A stretch of 64,000 nucleotides of DNA from Streptomyces hundungensis (GCF_003627815.1 NZ_CP032698.1:5952001-6016000); one strand, 5' to 3'; shown: positions 9,085-18,664, numbered from the stretch's first letter. The notes: generated by a model from the letters alone, not told the origin. Made by a program: numbers and translations.

Positions 9085-9738
9085 TCAGGTGCGCCAGTCG
9101 TCGGCCAGGGCCGGGCCCAGGTGGTCGAGGTAGTCGGCGGTCAGCGCGCGGATGGCCGCCACGCTGGGGTCCCCGCCCTGGCCCCAGAGCCCGCCCGCCA
9201 CCCGCATCACACCGGTGAAGGCGGCCACGGCCACCCGGGGGCGCGGGTCGGAGTCGATGTCGAGCCCCTCGCGCTCGGCGACGAGCCGCGCGACCCGCTC
9301 CTCCACCTCCGCCGAGCGGCGCAGATGGACCGCGAGCAGCGCCGGCGTCGACTCGATCACCTGGTACGTACGCATGTAGAGGCCGACCGGCACCACGGGG
9401 GACAGGAGCTCCTCAAGGGTGTCCCAGGCCGAGAGCGCCGCCCGGCGCATGGCGGTGAACGGGCCCTCGGCGGGCGGCCGTTCGCGCAGCGCGTCGACGA
9501 AGTGCGACTCCACCGTGTCCTGTGCGGCGAAGACCACCGCTTCCTTGTTGGCGAAGTAGCGGAAGAAGGTGCGCTGCGAGACGTCGACGGCGTCCGCGAT
9601 CTCGTCGATGGTGGTCTGCTCGTACCCCTGGGTCGTGAACAGCTCCAGAGCCACCCGGAGCAGCGCGTCGCGGGTGCGCTGCTTCTTCAGCTCGCGCAGG
9701 CCGCCCACGGGCGCCAGGGGTCGCTGATCCACCGTCAC
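9085..9738 (-). CDS. TetR family transcriptional regulator
   Basis: Regulator of 217 residues. The TetR helix-turn-helix lies at about 22-68 (RDALLRVALELFTTQGYEQTT, then IADAVDVSQRTFFRYFANKEAV). The C-terminal ligand-binding domain has a pattern common in regulators of MFS drug pumps. GTG start at 9738 with a GAGGAC ribosome binding site. It is transcribed divergently from the MFS transporter at 9856, which it probably represses through the operator at 9827-9841. The ligand is unknown. Confidence 0.9.
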   Translation of the reverse strand: MTVDQRPLAPVGGLRELKKQRTRDALLRVALELFTTQGYEQTTIDEIADAVDVSQRTFFRYFANKEAVVFAAQDTVESHFVDALRERPPAEGPFTAMRRAALSAWDTLEELLSPVVPVGLYMRTYQVIESTPALLAVHLRRSAEVEERVARLVAEREGLDIDSDPRPRVAVAAFTGVMRVAGGLWGQGGDPSVAAIRALTADYLDHLGPALADDWRT

Positions 9739-9818
9739 GTCGTGGTCCTCTTTCGGTCAGTTTGGCGTGTTCAGTCTAACTGTGAGCGACCAGACAGCTA
9801 CCAGCTCCCCGAAATGGT

Positions 9819-9848
9819 TTGTCAACTGTCAGTCGCTGACACTAGCCT
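9819..9848 (+). promoter_or_regulatory. MFS promoter with embedded inverted repeat
   Basis: Candidate -35 TTGTCA (9819-9824) and -10 TAGCCT (9843-9848) are 18 bp apart. Between them lies a perfect inverted repeat TGTCAG-TCG-CTGACA (9827-9841), placed where a bound TetR dimer would exclude RNA polymerase. The predicted start point is at or next to the ATG at 9856, so the transporter mRNA may be leaderless. A weaker CAGT-CTA-ACTG repeat sits on the tetR side near 9775. Confidence 0.6.
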
Positions 9849-9855
9849 CGATCGC

Positions 9856-11454
9856 ATGACTAGTCAGACCGCCGTCGAAAAGGCGCCACAGGACGAGATA
9901 TCGGCGCCGGCCAAAGGGCTGCGGGGCCACCCCTGGCTGACGCTCTTCGCCGTGGCCATCGGCGTGATGATGGTCGCGCTCGACGGCACCATCGTGGCCA
10001 TCGCGAACCCCGCCATCCAGAAGGACCTCGGAGCCTCGCTCCAGGACGTCCAGTGGATCACCAACGGCTACATGCTGGCCCTGGCCGTCTCCCTGATCAC
10101 CGCGGGCAAGCTCGGTGACCGCTTCGGCCACCGCCAGACGTTCCTCATCGGCGTGGTCGGCTTCGCCGCCGCCTCCGGGGCGATCGGGCTCTCCCACAGC
10201 GTCACCTTCGTCATCGCCTTCCGCGTCCTCCAGGGTCTGTTCGGCGCACTCCTGATGCCGGCCGCGCTCGGCCTGCTGCGCGCCACCTTCCCCGCCGAGA
10301 AGCTCAACATGGCGATCGGCATCTGGGGCATGGTCATCGGCGCCTCCACCGCGGGCGGCCCGATCCTCGGCGGTGTGCTCGTCGAGCACGTCAGCTGGCA
10401 GTCCGTCTTCTTCATCAACGTGCCCGTCGGCGCGATCGCCCTCGCCCTCGGCCTGCTGATCCTGCGCGACCACCGCGCGGAGAACGCCCCGAAGTCCTTC
10501 GACGTCGTCGGCATCGTGCTGCTGTCGGTCGCGATGTTCTGCATGATCTGGGCGCTCATCAAGGGCTCGGAGTACGGCTGGGGAAGCTGGAGGACCCTGG
10601 CGTTCATCGGGGTCGCGGTGGTCGGCTTCGTCCTCTTCGCCCTCTGGGAGACCAAGGTCAGGGAGCCGCTGATCCCGCTCGGCCTGTTCCGCTCGGTCCC
10701 GCTGTCCGCGGGCACGATCCTGATGATCCTGATGGCGTTCGCCTTCATGGGCGGCCTCTTCTTCGTCACCTTCTACCTCCAGAACGTGCACGGCATGACG
10801 GCCGTCGACAGCGGACTCCACCTGCTGCCGCTCACCGGCATGATGATCGTCGCCTCGCCGGTCGCGGGCATCCTGATCACCAAGCTCGGCCCGCGTATCC
10901 CGCTGGTCGGCGGCATGGTCTGCACCGCCGTCGCCATGTTCGGCATGTCCCGCCTGACCATCGACACCGGCACCGTCACCATGTCGATCTGGTTCGCGCT
11001 GCTCGGCATGGGCCTGGCGCCCGTCATGGTCGGCGCCACCGAGGTCATCGTCGGCAACGCGCCCCTGGAGCTGTCCGGTGTCGCGGGCGGCCTCCAGCAG
11101 GCCGGTATGCAGGTGGGCGGCTCGCTCGGCACCGCGGTCCTCGGCGCCGTGATGTCCTCGCAGGTCACCTCCAAGCTTCCGGACAACTGGGCCGCCGCCA
11201 AGCTGCCGCCGCTGACCCCCGAGCAGTCCTCGGGCCTGTCGAAGGCGGTCGAGGTCGGCATGGGCCCGGTCCAGCCGGGCACCCCGCCGGAGGTCGCGGC
11301 CAGGATCGCGGGCGTCGCGCACGACACGTTCGTGTCGGGCATGAGCACCGCGTTCACCGTCGCCGGCATCGTCGCGGTGCTCGCCGCCGCGGTCGCGATG
11401 TTCACCAAGCGCGGTGTGAACGCGGAGGCGGGCGCCGGCGTGGGTCACATCTGA
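9856..11454 (+). CDS. MFS efflux transporter, DHA2 (14-TM) family
   Basis: Proton-driven drug exporter of 532 residues with about 14 membrane segments. TM1 carries VALDGTIVAIANPAI, the DHA2 motif, and the motif A-like loop GKLGDRFGHRQ follows TM2. Export of a toxic small molecule across the cell membrane is expected. Control by the divergent TetR protein is suggested by the shared promoter region. ATG 9856 is favoured by promoter spacing over an in-frame ATG at 9814. Confidence 0.92.
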   Translation: MTSQTAVEKAPQDEISAPAKGLRGHPWLTLFAVAIGVMMVALDGTIVAIANPAIQKDLGASLQDVQWITNGYMLALAVSLITAGKLGDRFGHRQTFLIGVVGFAAASGAIGLSHSVTFVIAFRVLQGLFGALLMPAALGLLRATFPAEKLNMAIGIWGMVIGASTAGGPILGGVLVEHVSWQSVFFINVPVGAIALALGLLILRDHRAENAPKSFDVVGIVLLSVAMFCMIWALIKGSEYGWGSWRTLAFIGVAVVGFVLFALWETKVREPLIPLGLFRSVPLSAGTILMILMAFAFMGGLFFVTFYLQNVHGMTAVDSGLHLLPLTGMMIVASPVAGILITKLGPRIPLVGGMVCTAVAMFGMSRLTIDTGTVTMSIWFALLGMGLAPVMVGATEVIVGNAPLELSGVAGGLQQAGMQVGGSLGTAVLGAVMSSQVTSKLPDNWAAAKLPPLTPEQSSGLSKAVEVGMGPVQPGTPPEVAARIAGVAHDTFVSGMSTAFTVAGIVAVLAAAVAMFTKRGVNAEAGAGVGHI

Positions 11455-11484
11455 CCCCTCCCCACCCCGTCAACTCCGTTGTAC

Positions 11485-11519
11485 GAAAGCCCCGCCGGGC
11501 GTGATCCGGCGGGGCTTTC
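11485..11519. terminator. Terminator after the MFS gene
   Basis: Perfect 14-bp stem (GAAAGCCCCGCCGG with its complement) and a 7-nt loop, 30 bp after the transporter stop. It ends in CTTTC rather than a T tract, as is usual in Streptomyces. Confidence 0.8.
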
Positions 11520-11626
11520 ACCTATTCGGATGGTTGTGCACGCCGTGGCCCACATGCCGGAACCGGCACTGGATGCCGGGCGTTTTCCGAGTCCAACTGA
11601 TCGAATCAACACGGGGGTTGACTCAC

Positions 11627-12058
11627 ATGCGTACGACCACGACCACGACCGCACCCACGACCACGACCACGAGCGCACCAACGCGCGCGGCCACGGCCAC
11701 CACCACGGTGGCGGCCCTGCTCGCCGCCACCGCCCTCCTGCTGCCCACCGCCCCGCAGGCCGTAGCGGCCCCGCGCCTGGGCGACTGCGCGCCGGGCGAG
11801 CTCTGCCTGTGGACCAGGCCCGCGTTCAAGGGACCGCGCCAGGTGTACGACCTGACGCGCATCGAGATCGAGAGCTGCACCGCACTGCCGCCGGGCACCG
11901 ACGTCCAGTCCCTCGCCAACCGCACGGGCCGGCCCGTCACCGCGTACCAGTCGGCCGAGTGCGAGGAGACGGCCGAGTTCGACACCTATCCGGGCAAGGG
12001 CACCTGGGCGCCCCAAGTGCCGTACCGAATGCGGGCGTTCAAGGTGTGGGAGCGCTGA
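11627..12058 (+). CDS. Secreted peptidase inhibitor family I36-type protein
   Basis: Protein of 143 residues. A Thr-rich leader is followed by a signal peptide (about 22-47, cleavage after AVAA). The mature part has the I36/beta-gamma-crystallin-like pattern CAPGELCLWTRPAFKG, then later Cys residues (ESC, SAEC) able to form disulfides. Family members include the Streptomyces metalloprotease inhibitor SMPI, but many homologues have no tested activity. The start follows an ACGGGGG ribosome binding site. The threonine run at the N-terminus is unusual. Confidence 0.75.
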   Translation: MRTTTTTTAPTTTTTSAPTRAATATTTVAALLAATALLLPTAPQAVAAPRLGDCAPGELCLWTRPAFKGPRQVYDLTRIEIESCTALPPGTDVQSLANRTGRPVTAYQSAECEETAEFDTYPGKGTWAPQVPYRMRAFKVWER

Positions 12059-12110
12059 GACGTGGTACCCGAATCCTTGAGGCCGAGCCGACCAACCTCA
12101 GGGAGTGATG

Positions 12111-12419
12111 ATGGCGGGCTTCGGACACAGTACGCGTACACGCAGGACCCCCCGGTCACGGAACCGCATGGGGCCCCGGACCGGGCCGGACCGCGCGACG
12201 CTGGGCATCATCGGACTGGTCTGCGCGATCGCGGGATTCTTCGTCCTCGGGATCGTGCTCGGACCCGTGGCGATCATCTGCGGCTGGCTGGCCATGGGAC
12301 GCCGCTGGAACTCCGGCTCGGTCCCGGCCCTGGTGGCCGTGGTCCTCGGTGCCATCGACACCCTGCTGGCCATCGTCTGGCTGATAGGCACAGCAACCCT
12401 GGGCAACGGCATGTTCTGA
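12111..12419 (+). CDS. Small DUF4190-type membrane protein
   Basis: About 102 residues: a basic N-terminus, then two hydrophobic helices (LGIIGLVCAIAGFFVLGIVLG and a second after SGSVPALVAV). The small-residue-rich helix pair with an intervening GWLAMGRR turn fits DUF4190. ATG 12111 is placed correctly behind GGGAG (12101-12105); two upstream in-frame starts (12105, 12108) are too close to it. Function unknown. Confidence 0.7.
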   Translation: MAGFGHSTRTRRTPRSRNRMGPRTGPDRATLGIIGLVCAIAGFFVLGIVLGPVAIICGWLAMGRRWNSGSVPALVAVVLGAIDTLLAIVWLIGTATLGNGMF

Positions 12420-12434
12420 CCCCACCCCAACAGA

Positions 12435-12470
12435 GAAGGGTGGCAGCTCCCAAGAGAGCCGCCACCCTTC
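12435..12470. terminator. Terminator after DUF4190 gene
   Basis: Inverted repeat GAAGGGTGGC...GCCACCCTTC, extended inwards by GCTC/GAGC, 15 bp downstream of the stop codon. Confidence 0.75.
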
Positions 12471-12488
12471 ACTGCACGGACCCCCACA

Positions 12489-12870
12489 GGGGCGCGAGGA
12501 ACCGCGCGAGCAACCACGCACGACCCGCGGACGAGAGCGGGTTGAGGGGCGCGAGGAACTGCGCGACCAGCCACGCACGGCCCGCGGACGAAAACGGGTT
12601 GAGGGGCGCGGGGAACTGCGCGCCCAGCCACGCACGGCCCGCGGACGAAAACGGGTTGAGGGGCGCGGGGAACTGCGCGAGCAACCACGCACGACCCGCG
12701 GACGAGAGCGGGTTGAGGGGCGCGGGGAACTGCGCGAGCAACCACGCACGACCCGCGGACGAAAACGGGTTTCCAGCGGCGCACACCCACGGCCCGCAGA
12801 CGAGAGCGGGTTCAGGGGCGCGGGGAACTGCGCAACCAGCCACAGCCGCCCCGCACAGAACCCACCACCC
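12489..12870. repeat. 57-bp tandem repeat array
   Basis: Five units begin at 12489, 12546, 12603, 12660 and 12717, a period of exactly 57 bp, followed by degenerate partial units near 12774 and 12815. Each unit starts GGGGCGCGGGGAACTGCGCG (or the GAGGAAC variant) and ends with an ACGAAAACGGGTT-type segment. There are no unique spacers. The array fills the gap between the DUF4190 gene and the 3' end of aceE. Single copies of the unit occur at 4.2, 47.3 and 59.5 kb. Confidence 0.92.
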
Positions 12871-12943
12871 GCGGAAGCGAAGGGGGCCAGGGGAAAAACC
12901 CCGCAGCACCCCCGCCACCCCGCACCCAACAGCCTCGCAGAGC

Positions 12944-15673
12944 CTACGCGTCGCCCCCCGCCGCCCCCGGCTCCGCCGCCGCCACATCCAACAACCGGTA
13001 CCGGTCAACCGCCTGCTTCAGCGCCGACCGGTCGACCTTCCCCTCACGCGCCAGCTCCGTGAGAACGGAAAGCACGATCGACTGCGCGTCGATGTGGAAG
13101 AAGCGCCGCGCCGCGCCCCGCGTGTCCGCGAAGCCGAACCCGTCCGCGCCGAGCGACTGGTACGTGCCCGGCACCCAGCGCGCGATCTGGTCGGGAACGG
13201 ACCGCATCCAGTCGGAGACGGCCACGAACGGACCCTGCGCGCCCTGGAGCTTGCGCGTGACATAGGGGACGCGCTGCTCCTCCTCGGGGTGCAGGAGGTT
13301 GTGCTCCTCCACCTCGACGGCCTCGCGCCGCAGCTCGTTCCAGGAGGTCGCGGACCAGACGTCGGCCCGTACGTTCCACTCCTCGGCGAGGATCCGCTGC
13401 GCCTCGACGGCCCACGGCACGGCCACGCCGGACGCCATGATCTGCGCCGGGATGGAGCCCGCAGTACCGGGCGCGAAGCGGTGGATGCCCTTGAGGATGC
13501 CGTCGACGTCGACGTCGGCCGGCTCGGCCGGGTGCTGGATCGGCTCGTTGTAGACGGTGAGGTAGTAGAAGACGTCCTCACTGTTCGGGCCGTACATCCG
13601 GCGCAGGCCGTCCTGCACGATGTGCGCGATCTCGTAGCCGAACGCCGGGTCGTAGGCGACACAGGCCGGGTTGGTGGAGGCGAGCAACTGGGAGTGCCCG
13701 TCGGCGTGTTGGAGCCCCTCGCCGGTCAGCGTCGTACGTCCGGCGGTCGCGCCCAGGACGAAGCCGCGCGCCAACTGGTCGGCCATCTGCCAGAACTGGT
13801 CGCCGGTGCGCTGGAAGCCGAACATCGAGTAGAAGACGTAGACCGGGATCAGCGGCTCGCCGTGCGTGGCGTACGCCGAACCCGCGGCGATCAGCGACGC
13901 GGTGCAGCCGGCCTCGGAGATGCCGTCGTGCAGCATCTGCCCCGTGGGCGACTCCTTGTAGGCGAGCAGCAGTTCGCGGTCGACCGCCTCGTACTGCTGG
14001 CCCAGGGGGTTGTAGATCTTGGCGCTCGGGAAGAACGCGTCCATGCCGAAGGTGCGGTACTCGTCGGGCGCGATCAGCACGAACCGCTTGCCGATCTCCT
14101 TGTCCCGCATCAGGTCCTTCAGGATGCGTACGAACGCCATCGTCGTGGCGATCGACTGCTGCCCGGAGCCCTTCTTGGCGACCGCGTACGTCTTGTCCTC
14201 GGGCAGGGCCAAAGGCTTCGCACGCACCACACGGGTCGGCACATAGCCGCCGAGCCCGAGCCGGCGGTCGTGCATGTACTGGATCTCCTCGGACTTGCGG
14301 CCCGGGTGGTAGTACGGCGGCGCGCCGGACTCCAGCTCCCGGTCCGTGATCGGGATGTGCAGCCGGTCACGGAAGCCCTTGAGGTCGTCGACCGTCAGCT
14401 TCTTCATCTGGTGGGTCGCGTTGCGGCCCTCGAAGTTCGGGCCGAGCGTCCAGCCCTTGACGGTGTGCGCCAGGATCACCGTCGGCTGGCCCTTGTGCGC
14501 CTTGGCCGCCGCGAACGCCGCGAAGATCTTCTTGTGGTCGTGGCCGCCGCGACCCAGGTGCAGGATCTGCTGGTCGGTCATGTTCTCGACCATGGCGCGC
14601 AGCCGCTGGTCGTCGCCGAAGAAGTGGTCGCGGATGTACGCGCCGGTCTCGGTGGCGTACGTCTGGAACTGGCCGTCCGGCGTGGTGTTCATCTTGTTGA
14701 CCAGGATGCCGTCCCGGTCCTGGGCGAGCAGCGGGTCCCAACTGCGGTCCCAGATCAACTTGATGACGTTCCATCCGGCGCCGCGGAACTGCGACTCCAG
14801 CTCCTGGATGATCTTGCCGTTGCCGCGTACCGGGCCGTCGAGGCGCTGGAGGTTGCAGTTGACGACGAAGGTCAGGTTGTCCAGGTTCTCGCGCGCGGCG
14901 ATGGAGAGTTGGCCCAGCGACTCGGGCTCGTCCATCTCGCCGTCGCCGAGGAAGGCCCACACGTGGGAGTTGGAGGTGTCGGCGATGCCGCGCGCCTCCA
15001 TGTAACGGTTCATCCGCGCCTGGTAGATCGCGCCGAGGGGGCCGAGGCCCATCGAGACGGTCGGGAACTCCCAGAAGTCCGGCATGAGCCGCGGGTGCGG
15101 ATAGGAGGAAAGCCCGTACGGGGCCTTCGACTTCTCTTGGCGGAAGGCGTCGAGCTGCTGCTCGCTGAGGCGGTCGAGGAGGAAGGCGCGGGCGTAGATG
15201 CCGGGCGAGGCGTGGCCCTGGAAGAAGATCTGGTCGCCGCCGTCCTCCTCCTTGCCGCGGAAGAAGTGGTTGAAGCCCACGTCGTACAGCGAGGCGGAGG
15301 AGGCGAAGGTGGCGATGTGGCCGCCGACGCCGATGCCGGGGCGCTGCGCCCGGGAGACCATCACGGCCGCGTTCCAGCGGGTCGCGTTGAGGACCTTGCG
15401 CTCGATCTCCTCGTTGCCGGGGAAGAACGGCTCGTCCTTGGTGGCGATCGTGTTGACATAGTCCGAGCTGCGCATCTCGGGCACGGCCACGCGCTTCTCG
15501 CGGGCCCGCTCGATCAGCCGGAGCATCAGATAGCGGGCCCGTTCCCGGCCCCGCTCGTCGACGGCGGCGTCCAGGGAGTCGAGCCACTCCTGGGTCTCTT
15601 CGGGATCGAAGTCCGGGACCTGGCTCGGCAGGCCGCCAATGATGATCGGGTTGCGATCGGATCCGGAAGCCAC
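12944..15673 (-). CDS. aceE: Pyruvate dehydrogenase E1 component, homodimeric
   Basis: Full-length E1 of 909 residues, the first enzyme of the pyruvate dehydrogenase complex; it decarboxylates pyruvate with thiamine diphosphate and acetylates the lipoyl group of E2. The ThDP/Mg motif GDGEMDEPE is at 243-251, closing with NCNLQRLDG at 272-280; the N-terminal half also has [20 protein letters not shown]. The length and single-chain form match the E. coli/actinobacterial type. It is monocistronic here. A promoter-proximal direct repeat at 15765-15784 may mediate regulation. Confidence 0.97.
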   Translation of the reverse strand: MASGSDRNPIIIGGLPSQVPDFDPEETQEWLDSLDAAVDERGRERARYLMLRLIERAREKRVAVPEMRSSDYVNTIATKDEPFFPGNEEIERKVLNATRWNAAVMVSRAQRPGIGVGGHIATFASSASLYDVGFNHFFRGKEEDGGDQIFFQGHASPGIYARAFLLDRLSEQQLDAFRQEKSKAPYGLSSYPHPRLMPDFWEFPTVSMGLGPLGAIYQARMNRYMEARGIADTSNSHVWAFLGDGEMDEPESLGQLSIAARENLDNLTFVVNCNLQRLDGPVRGNGKIIQELESQFRGAGWNVIKLIWDRSWDPLLAQDRDGILVNKMNTTPDGQFQTYATETGAYIRDHFFGDDQRLRAMVENMTDQQILHLGRGGHDHKKIFAAFAAAKAHKGQPTVILAHTVKGWTLGPNFEGRNATHQMKKLTVDDLKGFRDRLHIPITDRELESGAPPYYHPGRKSEEIQYMHDRRLGLGGYVPTRVVRAKPLALPEDKTYAVAKKGSGQQSIATTMAFVRILKDLMRDKEIGKRFVLIAPDEYRTFGMDAFFPSAKIYNPLGQQYEAVDRELLLAYKESPTGQMLHDGISEAGCTASLIAAGSAYATHGEPLIPVYVFYSMFGFQRTGDQFWQMADQLARGFVLGATAGRTTLTGEGLQHADGHSQLLASTNPACVAYDPAFGYEIAHIVQDGLRRMYGPNSEDVFYYLTVYNEPIQHPAEPADVDVDGILKGIHRFAPGTAGSIPAQIMASGVAVPWAVEAQRILAEEWNVRADVWSATSWNELRREAVEVEEHNLLHPEEEQRVPYVTRKLQGAQGPFVAVSDWMRSVPDQIARWVPGTYQSLGADGFGFADTRGAARRFFHIDAQSIVLSVLTELAREGKVDRSALKQAVDRYRLLDVAAAEPGAAGGDA

Positions 15674-15764
15674 GCTGTTCCTTCACTGTCGGGGGATGCG
15701 GAGAACGCCAATTCTGCGCCGCATCCCATCGTGTACCGCTGGGGCGCAAACGTCATCTCTACCG

Positions 15765-15784
15765 AGAGGTAACTCAGAGGTAAC
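15765..15784 (-). promoter_or_regulatory. Direct repeat upstream of aceE
   Basis: Two copies of AGAGGTAAC at 15765-15773 and 15776-15784, one helical turn (11 bp) apart, about 90 bp upstream of aceE. On the aceE strand a possible -10 (TAGAGA) lies just downstream, so the repeat would overlap the -35 region. Same-face direct repeats suggest cooperative binding of a regulator that I cannot name. Confidence 0.5.
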
Positions 15785-16111
15785 CGTCCCCGGAGCAGGA
15801 AGTAGGCTCAGGGCCTGGACGGGTCGGGCCAAATCGCAACCTTACGCTCAACCCGGCCATCCGTTCCCGAAGGGTGTTCGGCCCCGATTGGAGTACCCGA
15901 AGGAACACAACGGTGCAAACAGTCACCAATGGTGTGGGATGAATCACCGGCGGGGATGCGGATGTCCCTGAACACGGCCACACTGGCCCCCAAAGGGCGG
16001 GTTCGGAGACCGGGTACTTGCGAGATTCGTCCCGCCCGTGTGGACTACGCCCAATGCCACGCGTATGCGCGCGGCTGAAGAACTTACCGAATCAAGATCA
16101 GGAGGCAAGCC
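15785..16111. other. Intergenic region between aceE and DUF3052 gene
   Basis: Divergent upstream region of about 330 bp. Beyond the aceE direct repeat and an AGGAGGC ribosome binding site for the next gene I see no open reading frame with normal codon use. It presumably holds the promoter of the DUF3052 gene. Confidence 0.5.
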
Positions 16112-16534
16112 GTGAGCGCGACCGCGGACCACGCGGAGGAGCGGACCAACCCGGCCATGAGGCTGGGGTTCGAGCCCGGACAGGTGGTCCAGGAGATCGG
16201 TTACGACGACGACGTCGACCTGGATCTCCGCGAGGGCATCGAGTCCCTGATTGGCCAGGATCTCGTCGATGAGGACTATGACGACGTCGCCGACGTCGTG
16301 CTGTTGTGGTTCCGCGACGAGGACGGCGACCTTACGGACGCCCTGGTGGACGCCATCGGTCTCCTCGAGGACGGCGGCACGATCTGGCTGCTGACCCCGA
16401 AGACCGGCCGGGACGGATACGTCGAGCCCAGCGACATCAACGACGCCGCGCAGACGGCCGGCCTGTCGCCGGCCAAGAGCGTCAGCGTCGGCAAGGACTG
16501 GTCGGGCACCCGCCTGAAGTCCGGCAAGCGCTGA
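16112..16534 (+). CDS. DUF3052 family protein
   Basis: Acidic cytosolic protein of 140 residues beginning at GTG after AGGAGGC. It matches the DUF3052 pattern: RLGFEPGQVVQEIGYDDDVD near 17-36, an acidic middle (DEDYDDVADVVLLWFRDEDGDL) and a C-terminal TGRDGYVEPSDINDAAQTAGL segment. Conserved next to aceE in streptomycetes. Its role is unknown. It ends in a strong terminator. Confidence 0.85.
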   Translation: MSATADHAEERTNPAMRLGFEPGQVVQEIGYDDDVDLDLREGIESLIGQDLVDEDYDDVADVVLLWFRDEDGDLTDALVDAIGLLEDGGTIWLLTPKTGRDGYVEPSDINDAAQTAGLSPAKSVSVGKDWSGTRLKSGKR

Positions 16535-16549
16535 TCCGCCCCTCACGCC

Positions 16550-16590
16550 CCACGGGACCCCCTCAGGCACCAGCCTGAGGGGGTCCCGTG
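16550..16590. terminator. Strong hairpin terminator
   Basis: Near-perfect inverted repeat of about 18 bp (CACGGGACCCC... paired with ...GGGGTCCCGTG, one bulged C) around an ACCA loop, 15 bp after the DUF3052 stop. Confidence 0.9.
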
Positions 16591-16650
16591 CATGAGGGGG
16601 TGCGTAGGGTGGGTGTCACCGATACGGCCCAGTGAAGGGAAGGCGTTTCC

Positions 16651-17109
16651 ATGGCTATCGAGGTCGCCACCTTGGCCCCGGAGTTCGAGCTCAAGGACAA
16701 CCACGGCCGGACCGTGCGGCTGAGCGACTTCCGCGGCGAGAAGAACGTGGTGCTGCTCTTCTACCCGTTCGCCTTCACCGGCGTGTGCACGGGCGAGCTG
16801 TGCGAACTGCGCGACAACCTGCCGAAGTTCGTCAACGACGACACCCAGCTGCTCGCCGTCTCCAACGACTCCATCCACACCCTGCGCGTCTTCGCCGAGC
16901 AGGAGGGCCTGGAGTACCCGCTGCTCTCCGACTTCTGGCCGCACGGCGAGGTCAGCCGTGCCTACGGTGTCTTCGACGAGGACAAGGGGTGCGCGGTGCG
17001 CGGCACCTTCATCATCGACAAGGAGGGCGTGGTCCGCTGGACCGTCGTGAACGGTCTGCCGGACGCGCGCGACCTGAACGAGTACCTCAAGGTGCTCGAC
17101 ACCATCTGA
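16651..17109 (+). CDS. Peroxiredoxin (AhpE/Bcp-like)
   Basis: Thiol peroxidase of 152 residues. The peroxidatic Cys46 lies in FYPFAFTGVCTGELC (the PxxxTxxC motif). Cys51 lies five residues later, as in some Bcp proteins, and Cys113 is a further candidate resolving residue. It would reduce H2O2, organic peroxides or peroxynitrite in the cytosol, recycled by mycoredoxin or thioredoxin. Its position between DUF3052 and the Ter genes fits a stress neighbourhood. Confidence 0.92.
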   Translation: MAIEVATLAPEFELKDNHGRTVRLSDFRGEKNVVLLFYPFAFTGVCTGELCELRDNLPKFVNDDTQLLAVSNDSIHTLRVFAEQEGLEYPLLSDFWPHGEVSRAYGVFDEDKGCAVRGTFIIDKEGVVRWTVVNGLPDARDLNEYLKVLDTI

Positions 17110-17273
17110 CCGGGGCGCGCCTCGGCCCGGGGCCCGGCCGACACCGGGTGGCCGTTCGGCCGAATCGTCTGTTTGTCCCGGGAACCGGTCACTAGGATCC
17201 ATTCGTTGATCCGATGCCAACGCACGACGGGGACGCTGACCAAGCCGGCCCCCTCACACCATTGGGAGGACTC

Positions 17274-17849
17274 GTGGGAGTCAGCCTCAGCAAGGGCGGC
17301 AACGTCTCGCTGACCAAGGCCGCCCCCAACCTGACCGCGGTCATCGTCGGTCTGGGATGGGACGCACGCACCACCACCGGGGGTGACTTCGACCTGGACG
17401 CCAGCGCCCTGCTCACCAACGACCAGGGCAAGGTCACCAACGACGCGAACTTCGTGTTCTTCAACAACCTCAAGAGCCCCGACGGCTCCGTCGAGCACAC
17501 CGGTGACAACCTCACCGGTGAGGGCGAGGGCGACGACGAGGTGATCAAGGTGAACCTGTCCGGCGTCCCGGCCGACGTCGCCAAGATCGTCTTCCCGGTC
17601 TCGATCTACGAGGCCGAGTCCCGCCAGCAGTCCTTCGGCCAGGTGCGCAACGCCTACATCCGCGTGGTGAACCAGGCGGACAACAGCGAGCTCGCCCGGT
17701 ACGACCTGAGCGAGGACGCCTCGACGGAGACCGCCATGGTCTTCGGCGAGCTGTACCGCAACGGCGCGGAGTGGAAGTTCCGCGCCATCGGCCAGGGCTA
17801 CGCCTCGGGCCTGCGCGGCATCGCGCAGGACTTCGGCGTCAACGTCTGA
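17274..17849 (+). CDS. terD: TerD family stress protein
   Basis: Cytosolic TerD of 191 residues. Typical calcium-binding features: [19 protein letters not shown] (about 24-42) and [15 protein letters not shown] (about 76-90), closing with [25 protein letters not shown] 17274 follows GGGAGGA. TerD proteins are metal-ion-binding stress proteins; tellurite resistance is only one reported phenotype. A second terD follows 91 bp downstream with a strong hairpin between, so the copies may be expressed at different levels. Confidence 0.95.
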   Translation: MGVSLSKGGNVSLTKAAPNLTAVIVGLGWDARTTTGGDFDLDASALLTNDQGKVTNDANFVFFNNLKSPDGSVEHTGDNLTGEGEGDDEVIKVNLSGVPADVAKIVFPVSIYEAESRQQSFGQVRNAYIRVVNQADNSELARYDLSEDASTETAMVFGELYRNGAEWKFRAIGQGYASGLRGIAQDFGVNV

Positions 17850-17864
17850 GCCGAGCCGCTCTTC

Positions 17865-17901
17865 CGTCCGGCGCCGCACCCCTTCGGTGCGGCGCCGGAC
17901 G
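17865..17901. terminator. Hairpin between the two terD genes
   Basis: Perfect 16-bp stem (CGTCCGGCGCCGCACC and its complement) with a 5-nt loop, placed 16 bp after the first terD stop and 40 bp before the second start. It should terminate or attenuate read-through. Confidence 0.8.
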
Positions 17902-17940
17902 CGCTCGCCACCTGTTCCACTTCTCGGGGAGGACACGATC

Positions 17941-18516
17941 ATGGGCGTCACGCTCGCCAAGGGGGGCAATGTCTCCCTCTCCAAGGCCGCACCGAACCTG
18001 ACCCAGGTGCTCGTCGGCCTCGGTTGGGACGCGCGCTCCACCACCGGAGCCGACTTCGACCTCGACGCCAGCGCCCTGCTGTGCGCCAACGGGCGGGTGC
18101 TCGGCGACGAGTACTTCGTCTTCTACAACAACCTCAAGAGCCCCGAGGGTTCCGTCGAGCACACCGGCGACAACCTGACCGGTGAGGGCGAGGGCGACGA
18201 CGAGTCGCTCATCGTCGACCTCACGAAGGTGCCCGCCGGCTGCGACAAGATCGTCTTCCCGGTCTCGATCCACGACGCGGACAACCGCGGCCAGACCTTC
18301 GGACAGGTCGCCAACGCCTTCATCCGCGTGGTCAACCAGGCCGACGGCCAGGAGCTGGCCCGGTACGACCTGAGCGAGGACGCCTCGACGGAGACCGCGA
18401 TGATCTTCGGCGAGCTGTACCGCTACAACGGCGAGTGGAAGTTCCGTGCGGTTGGACAGGGGTATGCGTCGGGTTTGCGGGGCATCGCTCTAGACTTCGG
18501 GGTCAACGTCTCCTAA
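17941..18516 (+). CDS. terD: TerD family stress protein, second copy
   Basis: Paralogue of the preceding gene, also 191 residues and mostly identical over long stretches ([28 protein letters not shown]). Differences lie mainly at 45-60 ([14 protein letters not shown]) and around 95-110 (a C in PAGCDK). The calcium-site sequences FDLDAS and [15 protein letters not shown] are kept. ATG start with GGGGAGGAC upstream. Probably a local duplication. Confidence 0.95.
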   Translation: MGVTLAKGGNVSLSKAAPNLTQVLVGLGWDARSTTGADFDLDASALLCANGRVLGDEYFVFYNNLKSPEGSVEHTGDNLTGEGEGDDESLIVDLTKVPAGCDKIVFPVSIHDADNRGQTFGQVANAFIRVVNQADGQELARYDLSEDASTETAMIFGELYRYNGEWKFRAVGQGYASGLRGIALDFGVNVS

Positions 18517-18664
18517 AGAGATCGCCCGGTTGCCTTCAAGTCGAGTGCCGTCGGGGACGGTCCCTGCCGGGGGTCCGGGGGTGGCCCCCCGGGAGACAGC
18601 AGCGTGAAGCCGTGCGCGGTGCGGGGGGACACCCGCTCTACGTAGGGTCGGCCCGCTCTACACG

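Noticed and set aside
12489..12870. CRISPR array
   Set aside because: Units are contiguous with a 57-bp period and have no unique spacers; no cas genes are nearby.
12062..15772. Very long open frame antisense to aceE and through the repeat array
   Set aside because: It is a codon-bias shadow of aceE; its first part is the 57-bp repeat read in frame, and it has no recognisable domain.
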